DNA of 6,214 nucleotides. It comes from Geobacter sp. (GTDB taxonomy: Bacteria; Desulfobacterota; Desulfuromonadia; Geobacterales; Pseudopelobacteraceae). Below the pieces are notes generated by a model, which did no database searches, was not told where the DNA came from, and saw only the letters and a program-made list of their open reading frames with translations. The position numbers and the translations under genes were made by a program. Of this stretch, positions 1 to 5,355 are shown in pieces; the stretch's first letter is position 1, and each line of letters starts with the position of its first letter. Location: NCBI GenBank assembly GCA_027346925.1, contig DAIERH010000141.1, positions 1 through 6,214 on the forward strand, given 5' to 3'.

Positions 1-105
1 CCAGGTGATGCGGCATCCCGGCAGGCGGCGGCGGATAACCTGGAGCGTGGCCATGGCGAGGATGATGTCGCCCAGAGAGGTGAGCCTGACAAGGGCAATC
101 TTCAT
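1..105 (-). CDS. GT9-family (heptosyltransferase-like) glycosyltransferase, N-terminal fragment
   Basis: Only the first 35 codons are present; the gene runs off the left edge. The translation starts MKIALVRLTSLGDIILAMAT, the N-terminal signature of the GT9 family (ADP-heptose:LPS heptosyltransferases such as WaaC and WaaF). In that family the Asp of the S-L-G-D motif is catalytically important. The start is placed at ATG 105-103 because it forms an ATGA overlap with the stop of the DUF4254 gene, indicating translational coupling; only a weak Shine-Dalgarno-like stretch lies upstream. It is a second GT9 gene in the cluster, distinct from the one at 844-1896, so two successive sugar additions to an LPS core or glycan are plausible (inference). 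Whether it is a heptosyltransferase or another GT9 enzyme cannot be decided from 35 residues. Confidence 0.8.
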   Translation of the reverse strand, partial: MKIALVRLTSLGDIILAMATLQVIRRRLPGCRITW

Positions 106-707
106 CCCGTCTGCCGTTTTCGGTACAGTTCTGGGTTCAGCGAGGGGTCGTTGTACATCTTGAACTGTTTGTACAGCTTCATCCGCTTTCTGCCGGCCGT
201 ATAGTCGCTCAGCAGCTGTTCCAGGGCAGTGTACAGGTCGTCGCGTTGCAGCCTGAGCATGGCCAGGCGCTGGAGTGAGCGTTGGCGGTGCTCGCCGCCG
301 ATGTCGTCGCGCCGGCTGTCCTCGTCCATGTGGTATACCTTGAGCGACATGATGGAGATGCGGTCAACGATGCTGCCGGGCGTTTCCGAGTTGATAAGGT
401 CCGTGGCCGGCTCGGGAACGGTTTTCGCCAGTTCAGCCAGGATGGCCTCGTCCAGTTGTTCGATCAGGTCGTTGCGCCGCTGGTTGAGCCGGTCGATGGC
501 GCGCTTGACGGCCGCGATGGCGCTGTCGTCCACGTCGGTGCGGCGGGCCTTGTCCTCCTCGTGCCAGAGCAGGTAGTTTTCACGGGCCAGCTCCAGCGCC
601 AGGGGATGCACCGTCTCGCCAGCCGGTCTCCACTCCGCCGGGTCTCCGTGCCAGTAGGCGATGCAGCGGTCAAAGAGCTGGGGGAGATTGTTCAGTTGTA
701 GATCCAT
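102..707 (-). CDS. DUF4254 domain-containing protein
   Basis: A 201-aa, charged, probably alpha-helical and cytosolic protein with no signal peptide or membrane segment. I recognise it as the DUF4254 family from the block at residues 37-56 (ALELARENYLLWHEEDKARR), the N-S-E-T-P-G-S-I-V-D-R block at 106-116 followed by a K-V-Y-H-M stretch, and the QFKMYNDPSLNPELY tail at 181-195. The family has no established biochemical function known to me; its genes often lie beside GT9 glycosyltransferases in LPS clusters, as here. The chosen start, ATG 707-705, has AGGAG 8 nt upstream (716-720). A longer in-frame reading to a TTG at 782 would pass through the intergenic repeat and only mimics a signal peptide. 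The stop overlaps the next GT9 start as ATGA, so the two proteins are probably made together. It may be an accessory factor for that transferase (inference). Confidence 0.85.
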   Translation of the reverse strand: MDLQLNNLPQLFDRCIAYWHGDPAEWRPAGETVHPLALELARENYLLWHEEDKARRTDVDDSAIAAVKRAIDRLNQRRNDLIEQLDEAILAELAKTVPEPATDLINSETPGSIVDRISIMSLKVYHMDEDSRRDDIGGEHRQRSLQRLAMLRLQRDDLYTALEQLLSDYTAGRKRMKLYKQFKMYNDPSLNPELYRKRQTG

Positions 708-715
708 GGTGTGTT

Positions 716-720
716 CTCCT
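716..720 (-). promoter_or_regulatory. Ribosome binding site of the DUF4254 gene
   Basis: On the minus strand AGGAG lies 8 nt before ATG 707-705. It decides the start over the longer reading from TTG 782, which has no such site and would translate the intergenic repeat. Confidence 0.8.
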
Positions 721-750
721 CGGAGGTTAAACCTGAAAAGTGCAGTTAAT

Positions 751-831
751 AACGCAAAGACGCAAAGAACCGAAAGCCGCAAAGAAAATTACTGGAAAGC
801 CGATTTTATTATTTCCTCGCGTCTTTACGTT
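751..831 (-). repeat. Imperfect inverted repeat, 19-nt arms, 43-nt loop
   Basis: On the plus strand the left arm is AACGCAAAGACGCAAAGAA (751-769) and the right arm is TTCCTCGCGTCTTTACGTT (813-831). As DNA the arms are complementary at 16 of 19 positions. In RNA read from the minus strand, the sense of the operon, all three mismatches become G-U wobbles, giving an uninterrupted 19-bp stem; in plus-strand RNA the same positions would be A-C mismatches. The 43-nt loop is too long for a standard intrinsic terminator and no U tract follows. It may be a dispersed intergenic repeat element or an mRNA structure. From memory, GCAAAGACGCAAAG-like sequences recur between genes in many bacterial genomes; I could not check this here. 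Confidence 0.7.
752..784. repeat. Degenerate tandem (A/C)CGCAAAG units
   Basis: Four adjacent units share the CG(C)AAAG core: ACGCAAAG at 752-759, ACGCAAAG at 760-767, AACCGAAAG at 768-776 and CCGCAAAG at 777-784. The first two are identical. In addition GAAAGCCG occurs at both 772-779 and 795-802. The array overlaps the left arm of the inverted repeat, so the palindrome may have arisen from a simple repeat with an inverted copy. Confidence 0.6.
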
Positions 832-843
832 TAAATCATTTTG

Positions 844-1896
844 CTAAGCGAGAACCTGCTCGATGCCTGCCAGCACGTCGGCCACGGCGATGCTGCCGCG
901 GCACTGCTCGTCCCGTTCGCACTTCCGCAGGCCGCAGGCCGAGCAGGGGAGCGGCGACTGGAGCACCACGTTGCGGTTGCCGAAGGGACGGTACAGCCGG
1001 GCGTCGGTGGCCCGGTAGAACGACACGGTCGGCGTGCCCAGGGCGGCGGCGATGTAAACCGGCCCGGTATCTCCACCCACCACCAGATCGGTCATCCTGA
1101 TCAGCGGGATCAACTCCGCGATGGAGAGCCAGGGCAACAGGCGGATACTGCCGCCGACCGCGGCCGCGATCCGCTGTGCATCCTGTTTTTCTCCGTCGCT
1201 GCCCCAGTTGAGCAGGATGGTGGCGCCGGGAAAACGGCTGTGCACCAGCCTGCCCAGCTCGATCCAGGCATCCTCGCGCCACAGCTTGGTCGGCCAGGTG
1301 GTGCCGGGCTGGAACAGGAACACCAGCCCGTCGGGCAGGGTGGCCATGAATGCCGCGGCAGCGGCGTCTTCTTCGGCCGTGGTGACGATCCTCGCGGAGA
1401 GGGTCATGGAATGGTAGTCCCTGCCAAAGGGGACGCTGACCAGCCGCAGGTAGCGGCCGGTGACGTGATCGTCTTCCGGCCGGAAGGGGACGTGGCGCGT
1501 GGTGCACCACAGGTTCAGCGACTCGCGCACCGACTCGCGGCTGAAGCCGATCCGGTCGGCACACCCCGAGAGGCGGGTGATGAGCCCGCTCTTGATGTTG
1601 CCCTGCAGGTCGAACACCAGGTCGTAGCGCCGGCTGCGGAGCGTACGGATCGTCTTCCGGACGGCATCGCGCGTCTCGGCGGAAAACGGCTGCTTTTTCC
1701 ATTTCTTGAAGCAAACGCCGTGGATCATGCTGATCCGCGGATTGTGCTCCAGCACCGGCCGGAAGGCCTGCTCCACGACCCAGTCGATCTCGATGCCGGG
1801 TGAGACCTGGTGCAGGTAGTCGATGACCGGCAGGCTATGGACCACATCGCCCAGGGCCGAGGTTTTGATGATCAGGACGCGCATCTGCTTAACCAT
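844..1896 (-). CDS. waaC: Lipopolysaccharide heptosyltransferase I (WaaC type, GT9)
   Basis: Transfers L-glycero-D-manno-heptose from ADP-heptose to Kdo of the LPS inner core at the cytoplasmic face of the inner membrane (family knowledge). The 350-aa protein has two Rossmann-like domains and aligns by eye with E. coli WaaC: K-T-S-A-L-G-D-V-V-H-S-L-P at 11-23 (D17 matches the catalytic Asp), an SPGIEIDWVVE stretch at 32-42, KKWKKQPFSAE at 64-74, FDLQGNIKSG at 95-104, Lys204 in the T-T-W-P-T-K-L-W nucleotide-sugar region, and VVGGDTGP at 272-279. The C-terminal part also carries a Cys cluster (C318, C321, C326, C332) that I do not recall in the E. coli enzyme. The start at ATG 1896 overlaps the methyltransferase stop by 8 bp; ATG 1884 (MRVLI) is an equally plausible start, and neither has a strong Shine-Dalgarno. 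The stop is TAG at 846-844. A different GT9 acceptor remains possible. Confidence 0.87.
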   Translation of the reverse strand: MVKQMRVLIIKTSALGDVVHSLPVIDYLHQVSPGIEIDWVVEQAFRPVLEHNPRISMIHGVCFKKWKKQPFSAETRDAVRKTIRTLRSRRYDLVFDLQGNIKSGLITRLSGCADRIGFSRESVRESLNLWCTTRHVPFRPEDDHVTGRYLRLVSVPFGRDYHSMTLSARIVTTAEEDAAAAAFMATLPDGLVFLFQPGTTWPTKLWREDAWIELGRLVHSRFPGATILLNWGSDGEKQDAQRIAAAVGGSIRLLPWLSIAELIPLIRMTDLVVGGDTGPVYIAAALGTPTVSFYRATDARLYRPFGNRNVVLQSPLPCSACGLRKCERDEQCRGSIAVADVLAGIEQVLA

Positions 1897-2566
1897 GGGT
1901 GCCAGGGCGCTCTTTGGGGCCGGTTTCGGGCCTGCGCGCCACGATGGTGTACTGCCGGACCCACAACCCTTCCGACAATCCCAGGGAAAGGGCTGTCAGG
2001 ATGCGGTACAAAAAGGACATCTTACAATGAAAGCCCGCGATCTGAAACCCGGCCCCCGTGAACAACTCCGCCATGTTCCGCTTGCAGAAAAAACGGAGAT
2101 GGGTCTTGTCGAGGATGCCCCCATCGTCGTCATAGCGGAAGTCGCCCTCCAGAAGGATCCCCAGGGTGGTCTTGTAAAAGCGTATGTTGGGAATACTGGC
2201 GATGATGACACCTCCCGGTTTGAGGTAATGATGCAGCTGCCGGACGCTATGCCACGGGTCCACGAAATGTTCCAGCACATCGGCGCAGAGAATGACGTCG
2301 AAGTAGCCGGGCGGGTAGTCGATGGCGATGTTGTCCGACTCGTTCCGGAGGTAGTGGTCCAAACGTTCGTGGGATTGTTCCCGGGGGAGGATGTCGATGC
2401 CGACGATCTCGGCGGCCTTGCCGGCCTCCCTGGCCGCAAGCAGGGTATACCCCTTGGCGCACCCCAATTCGAGAACCTTGTTGGGGCCCGGGGGCATCAG
2501 GTCGATGAGCGATTGACGGACCCCCGAATAGTACCCCTCTGATTTTATGTCGTAGAGCTCATTCAT
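1889..2566 (-). CDS. Class I SAM-dependent methyltransferase
   Basis: A 225-aa soluble protein with the Rossmann methyltransferase signature: motif I V-L-E-L-G-C-A-K-G at 31-39, the acidic ribose-binding Asp in V-G-I-D at 55-58, the F-D-V-I-L-C-A-D-V-L-E-H segment at 89-100, and L-K-P-G-G-V-I-I-A-S-I-P-N at 115-127. The later T-H-L-R-F-F (155-160) is typical of the Methyltransf_11/23-like group found in glycan and O-antigen clusters. The start is set at ATG 2566 because it forms an ATGA overlap with the stop of the SGNH gene; an in-frame reading to 2641 merely extends into that gene. The end overlaps the heptosyltransferase start by 8 bp. Its substrate is unknown. The context suggests methylation of a sugar or lipid-linked glycan (inference); quinone or other small-molecule methylation is less likely given the neighbours. 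Confidence 0.85.
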   Translation of the reverse strand: MNELYDIKSEGYYSGVRQSLIDLMPPGPNKVLELGCAKGYTLLAAREAGKAAEIVGIDILPREQSHERLDHYLRNESDNIAIDYPPGYFDVILCADVLEHFVDPWHSVRQLHHYLKPGGVIIASIPNIRFYKTTLGILLEGDFRYDDDGGILDKTHLRFFCKRNMAELFTGAGFQIAGFHCKMSFLYRILTALSLGLSEGLWVRQYTIVARRPETGPKERPGTHG

Positions 2567-3630
2567 GGTGCGGAGCCTTTGCGCGCGTTTTGTTGCAGCG
2601 GAATGGCTCGGGCCAGTGCCCGGGAAGCCTTCCAGCTCCAATGGGTATCGTCGGGATAATAGACGTCCTTCTCACCCCGCAGGAGCAGGTCATTCAGAAT
2701 CATTTTCGTATCCACGAACAGGTAGCGTTTCGGCAGGGGCCGCAGTTCCTCAAAAAAAGTGCCCGGCGCGTAGCGCGGAGAACGCAAGTATGGACGGTAG
2801 AGATCGTACTTGTCAACACATGGCATGAAAATCAGCGTAATTCCCTGATGGCCGAGAAGTTCGGCCAGTTGGTTCAGATTGTCGTTCACCCGTACCACCT
2901 GCTCGTGCCCCGGCGTTTCACGATACCGCAAGTAGAGCAGTGTCCGGGAGTCCCTGGCGGTGAACAGGGGCTTGATCAACTGCGCGCGGTACACCTGGCT
3001 GAAAACGGCATGGTCCGAGAACCTGTAGAGCAACGCATTGAGCAGAAACTTGAAATTGCCGTTGTTGATGAATGCCACCCGGGGTAACGCGGCTTCATAG
3101 TCGGCGCGTTTGAACGCTTGTCGCGCCGTGTCGTCGAGGCTGTTCCCGAGGGGATCGGAACCGGCCATCTCCCGCCAGGCTTTTTCGGACACCCCCAGGA
3201 GCAGGTACCGGGCCCCGGTTTTTTTCAGGAAGCCGCTGTGCGCCAAGTCGGCGATGGAGACAAGGGGGGACAGGTCGTTGTGCCTCGGGATGTTCAGGAC
3301 GTCGAAGCCGTTCAGGGTCGCGATGTAATCCTGGTAAAAGCGGTTGTAGCCTCCCCCTCTCCCGTTGGAGAAGGAGTCGCCGATGGTGATCATGTCCACC
3401 CGGCGGCCGTCGTACTCCTCGATGCGTATGTGCCGCCGGGTGAGGTCGGTCGTGTTGCGGCGGTAGATCTTGGAGCCGGGGAGATAGCCCATGCGGGAGA
3501 GGTCGCCGCCATCGTAATGGCGGTCGGTGATCAGGTCCTCGGTGACCGATTTCCAGATCACGTAATTGCCCGTCACAAAGAGGGCAAGGGCAATGACAAA
3601 GGTTAGCGCAAAGCGTCGGTAACGCATCAT
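2563..3630 (-). CDS. Membrane-anchored SGNH (AlgJ/AlgX/DltD-like) acyl-transfer protein
   Basis: About 355 aa. One N-terminal hydrophobic segment (about residues 7-26, after basic R-Y-R-R) should anchor it in the inner membrane with the rest in the periplasm. It has the SGNH features of polysaccharide O-acylation partners: I-T-I-G-D-S-F-S with nucleophile Ser86, and a distal Y-Y-P-D-D-T-H-W block (Asp327/328, His330) completing the likely Ser-His-Asp triad. M-P-C-V-D-K-Y-D (269-276) resembles a conserved region of AlgX/AlgJ-like proteins. Such proteins work with an MBOAT to move an acyl group onto an exported glycan, and the MBOAT gene is directly upstream. The start is ambiguous: ATG 3636 is 1 nt after the MBOAT stop but has no ribosome site, whereas ATG 3630 and 3627 have AGGA (3636-3639) 5 and 8 nt upstream; I chose 3630. 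An esterase role is the main alternative. Confidence 0.83.
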   Translation of the reverse strand: MMRYRRFALTFVIALALFVTGNYVIWKSVTEDLITDRHYDGGDLSRMGYLPGSKIYRRNTTDLTRRHIRIEEYDGRRVDMITIGDSFSNGRGGGYNRFYQDYIATLNGFDVLNIPRHNDLSPLVSIADLAHSGFLKKTGARYLLLGVSEKAWREMAGSDPLGNSLDDTARQAFKRADYEAALPRVAFINNGNFKFLLNALLYRFSDHAVFSQVYRAQLIKPLFTARDSRTLLYLRYRETPGHEQVVRVNDNLNQLAELLGHQGITLIFMPCVDKYDLYRPYLRSPRYAPGTFFEELRPLPKRYLFVDTKMILNDLLLRGEKDVYYPDDTHWSWKASRALARAIPLQQNARKGSAP

Positions 3631-3635
3631 CGGCA

Positions 3636-3639
3636 TCCT
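3636..3639 (-). promoter_or_regulatory. Probable ribosome binding site of the SGNH gene
   Basis: Minus-strand AGGA overlaps the MBOAT stop codon and lies 5 nt before ATG 3630 and 8 nt before ATG 3627. It favours either of these over ATG 3636, which would overlap the site. Confidence 0.5.
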
Positions 3640-5107
3640 AGAACTGGAAGTACAGGAATTCGCTCACCTTGCTCATGTCGAGGAGCGACCAGTAGGCAAC
3701 GATCAGCAGCAGGGCGAACCAACTCCAGGCAGGGCGCACACGGGAGACGATCTCCAGGGAGTTTTTCCAGAAGACAACGATCGGGAACGCGCAGAGGACC
3801 ATGATCCAGGTCCGGTCGCTCCCCTTGATGGCGTCGAGCCACCCGCCGAAGGTGATCCCCATTTTGGCGAGGAGTTTGGACGTGGCCAGCGAGCGGTGCA
3901 GCATGACCCCGTTCATGCCGGCCATCCCCCCCAGCATGCGCAGGGCGTTGTCAAGGGATTTGGCCCGGAAGAAGACAAAGGAGAGATTGACGAAGTTGAA
4001 GGTGATCAACCACCCCAACAATCCGGGCATGGGCAGTTTTCGTTTCTTCCAGGCGTGGTTCACCACCAGCCCCAGGCCGTGCATCCCCCCCCAGATGATG
4101 AAGGTCCAGCCGGCACCGTGCCAGAAGCCGGAGATCAGCATGGCCAGGAAGATGGCCCCTAGCGAGCGGGAGAAGGTGATCCGGCCGAAGGCGCGCAGGA
4201 TGGGGGTGTAGAGGTAGGTGGTGACAAAGGTGGTCAGGGTGATGTGCCAGCGCTTCCAGAAGTCGATCATCCCGGTGGCCTTGTAGGGGCTGTTGAAGTT
4301 GATCGGCAGGGAGACGTTGAACATCCAGCCTATGCCCACGGCCATGTCGCTGTAGCCGCTGAAGTCGAAGTAGAGCTGGAAGGTGTAGGAAAGAGCGGCC
4401 AGCCAGGCCGGAACCAGGGTCAGGGGTTGGGTCGTGTCGAAACCGGCCGAGGCCCACTGGGAGAAGGTGTCGGCCACGACCACCTTCTTGAAGAGCCCAA
4501 GGAAGAAGAGCATCAGCCCCAGGTAGAGGTTCTTCCAGGTGACCACCTTGTTCCGCAGGCGCTCGAACTGGGGCATCATATCCTTGTGGTGCAGGATCGG
4601 GCCGGCCAGCAGGTGGGGGAAGAAGGTCACGAACAGGGCGTAGTTGAGGAGGTTGCGCTCCTCCACCAGCCCTTCGTAGGCGTCCACCAGGAAGGCGATC
4701 TGGGTGATGGTGAAGAAGCTGATCCCCAGGGGAAGCACGATCTTCAGGAGCGGCAGGTGCGTCCCCAGGAGCCCGTTGGCGGTAGCGATGAAGAAGTCCA
4801 TGTACTTGAACCAGCAGAGGAGAAGAATATTCGCGATGACGCCGGTGACGAAGATCGCCCGCTTGGAGACCGCCTTGGGCCTGTCCGCGTCGTACTCGGC
4901 CAAAAGCCCGCCGATGGTGTAATTGAAGAGGATCGAGCCCAGGATCAGCGGCAGGTACCTCACGTTCCACCAGCTGTAGAAGAAGAGCGAGGCGAACAAA
5001 AGCCACGACTTGGCCGCCATGGTCAGCCGTTGCCGCAGCAGAACGAAGTAGACCAGCAACGTCGCCGGCAGAAAGGCAAGGATGAACTCGAAGGAGTTGA
5101 ACAGCAC
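3638..5107 (-). CDS. MBOAT-family O-acyltransferase (AlgI/DltB-like)
   Basis: A 489-aa polytopic inner-membrane protein that typically transfers an acyl group from a cytoplasmic donor across the membrane to a glycan or its SGNH partner. Family marks include MLFNSFEF at the N-terminus, L-P-L-G-I-S-F-F-T at 125-133, F-P-H-L-L-A-G-P-I at 163-171, Y-F-D-F-S-G-Y-S-D at 246-254, N-F-N-S-P-Y at 270-275, F-W-K-R-W-H-I-T-L at 283-291, and the catalytic His330 in S-G-F-W-H-G-A-G-W; it ends in F-L-Y-F-Q-F. Length is normal for AlgI. After R-W-H the usual W-F-R-D-Y-L-Y is replaced by F-V-T-T-Y-L-Y. The start is GTG 5107, with GGGAGGAG 7 nt upstream overlapping the carrier-protein stop. Two G runs (8 and 7 nt on the coding strand) lie inside the gene. 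Its neighbours, a carrier protein and an SGNH protein, support acylation of a surface polysaccharide; the acyl group is not known. Confidence 0.92.
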   Translation of the reverse strand: MLFNSFEFILAFLPATLLVYFVLLRQRLTMAAKSWLLFASLFFYSWWNVRYLPLILGSILFNYTIGGLLAEYDADRPKAVSKRAIFVTGVIANILLLCWFKYMDFFIATANGLLGTHLPLLKIVLPLGISFFTITQIAFLVDAYEGLVEERNLLNYALFVTFFPHLLAGPILHHKDMMPQFERLRNKVVTWKNLYLGLMLFFLGLFKKVVVADTFSQWASAGFDTTQPLTLVPAWLAALSYTFQLYFDFSGYSDMAVGIGWMFNVSLPINFNSPYKATGMIDFWKRWHITLTTFVTTYLYTPILRAFGRITFSRSLGAIFLAMLISGFWHGAGWTFIIWGGMHGLGLVVNHAWKKRKLPMPGLLGWLITFNFVNLSFVFFRAKSLDNALRMLGGMAGMNGVMLHRSLATSKLLAKMGITFGGWLDAIKGSDRTWIMVLCAFPIVVFWKNSLEIVSRVRPAWSWFALLLIVAYWSLLDMSKVSEFLYFQF

Positions 5108-5114
5108 CCGTCAA

Positions 5115-5122
5115 CTCCTCCC
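5115..5122 (-). promoter_or_regulatory. Strong ribosome binding site for the GTG start of the MBOAT gene
   Basis: Minus-strand GGGAGGAG sits 7 nt before GTG 5107-5105 and begins within the TAG stop of the carrier-protein gene. The strong site compensates for the non-ATG start and fixes it. Confidence 0.8.
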
Positions 5123-5355
5123 TAAGCCAGTTTCTTGTTGATCAGATCCAGCATTTCGCCGACATTTTTCAGCTTCTGCATTTCACCCAGGGCAAACTTT
5201 ACCTTGAACTTCAGTTCAAGGGCGACCACCAGGTTCATGTGGGTGAGGGAATCCCACTCCTCGATATCATCCGCGGTGGTCTCGCGGCGCAGGGTGATGC
5301 TCTTGTCGTCGAATACCTCGCGAAAGATCGGTTCCAGCGTTTCCAGGGTTGTCAT
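5122..5355 (-). CDS. Acyl carrier protein (phosphopantetheine carrier)
   Basis: A 77-aa acidic carrier protein. The phosphopantetheine attachment site is the D-S-L motif at 35-37 (E-W-D-S-L-T-H-M), with Ser36 as the predicted modified residue, in the normal place for a stand-alone ACP/PCP of this size. The following helix (about 38-50, ending L-E-L-K-F-K-V) and the L-K-N-V-G-E-M-L-D-L-I-N tail match the family. The start ATG 5355-5353 overlaps the ligase stop as ATGA and has GGAGG 7 nt upstream. It lies between an adenylating ligase and an MBOAT rather than in a fatty-acid gene cluster, so it is probably a dedicated carrier loaded by that ligase and discharged by the MBOAT, like DltC (inference). 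A general role in lipid A or fatty-acid synthesis is less likely. It needs a phosphopantetheinyl transferase encoded elsewhere. Confidence 0.93.
   Translation of the reverse strand: MTTLETLEPIFREVFDDKSITLRRETTADDIEEWDSLTHMNLVVALELKFKVKFALGEMQKLKNVGEMLDLINKKLA

Larger units (their letters stand above)
708..843. other. Intergenic gap with repeat; no gene
   Basis: This 136-bp gap separates the heptosyltransferase stop (844) from the DUF4254 start (707). It is visibly more AT-rich than the flanking genes and is the only substantial non-coding stretch in the window. It holds the long inverted repeat and GCAAAG-type tandem units described separately, plus the DUF4254 ribosome binding site next to 707. 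I see no convincing sigma70 -35/-10 pair and no classic short GC stem followed by a U run on the minus strand. It could carry a promoter, an attenuator or an RNA-processing site for the downstream pair, but none is proven from sequence. Confidence 0.7.

Noticed and set aside
708..782. N-terminal extension of the DUF4254 gene to TTG 782, giving a hydrophobic signal-like leader
   Set aside because: It translates the intergenic repeat, lacks a ribosome site, and the family start fits ATG 707 with AGGAG 8 nt upstream.
752..784. CRISPR-like array
   Set aside because: The units are 8-9 bp, directly adjacent with no spacers, and degenerate; no cas genes are present.
751..831. Intrinsic terminator after the heptosyltransferase gene
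   Set aside because: The stem has a 43-nt loop and no U run after it on the transcript, so it does not fit a standard terminator.
836..1714. Long minus-strand open frame of 292 codons within the heptosyltransferase gene
   Set aside because: Arg/Pro-rich translation typical of a shifted frame in GC-rich DNA; the overlapping frame has clear GT9 motifs.
841..1803. Long plus-strand open frame antisense to the heptosyltransferase gene
   Set aside because: Low-complexity composition, no recognisable domain; the opposite strand encodes a clear enzyme.
2567..2641. N-terminal extension of the methyltransferase to 2641
   Set aside because: It overlaps the conserved end of the SGNH gene, does not look like methyltransferase sequence, and ATG 2566 forms an ATGA coupling site.
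3951..5114. Long minus-strand frame overlapping the MBOAT gene
   Set aside because: Frame-shifted shadow rich in Arg, Leu, Pro and His; the MBOAT frame carries all the family motifs.
4244..5125. Long plus-strand open frame antisense to the MBOAT gene
   Set aside because: Its Glu/Gly/His/Val-rich translation mirrors the hydrophobic codons of the MBOAT; no domain or ribosome site.
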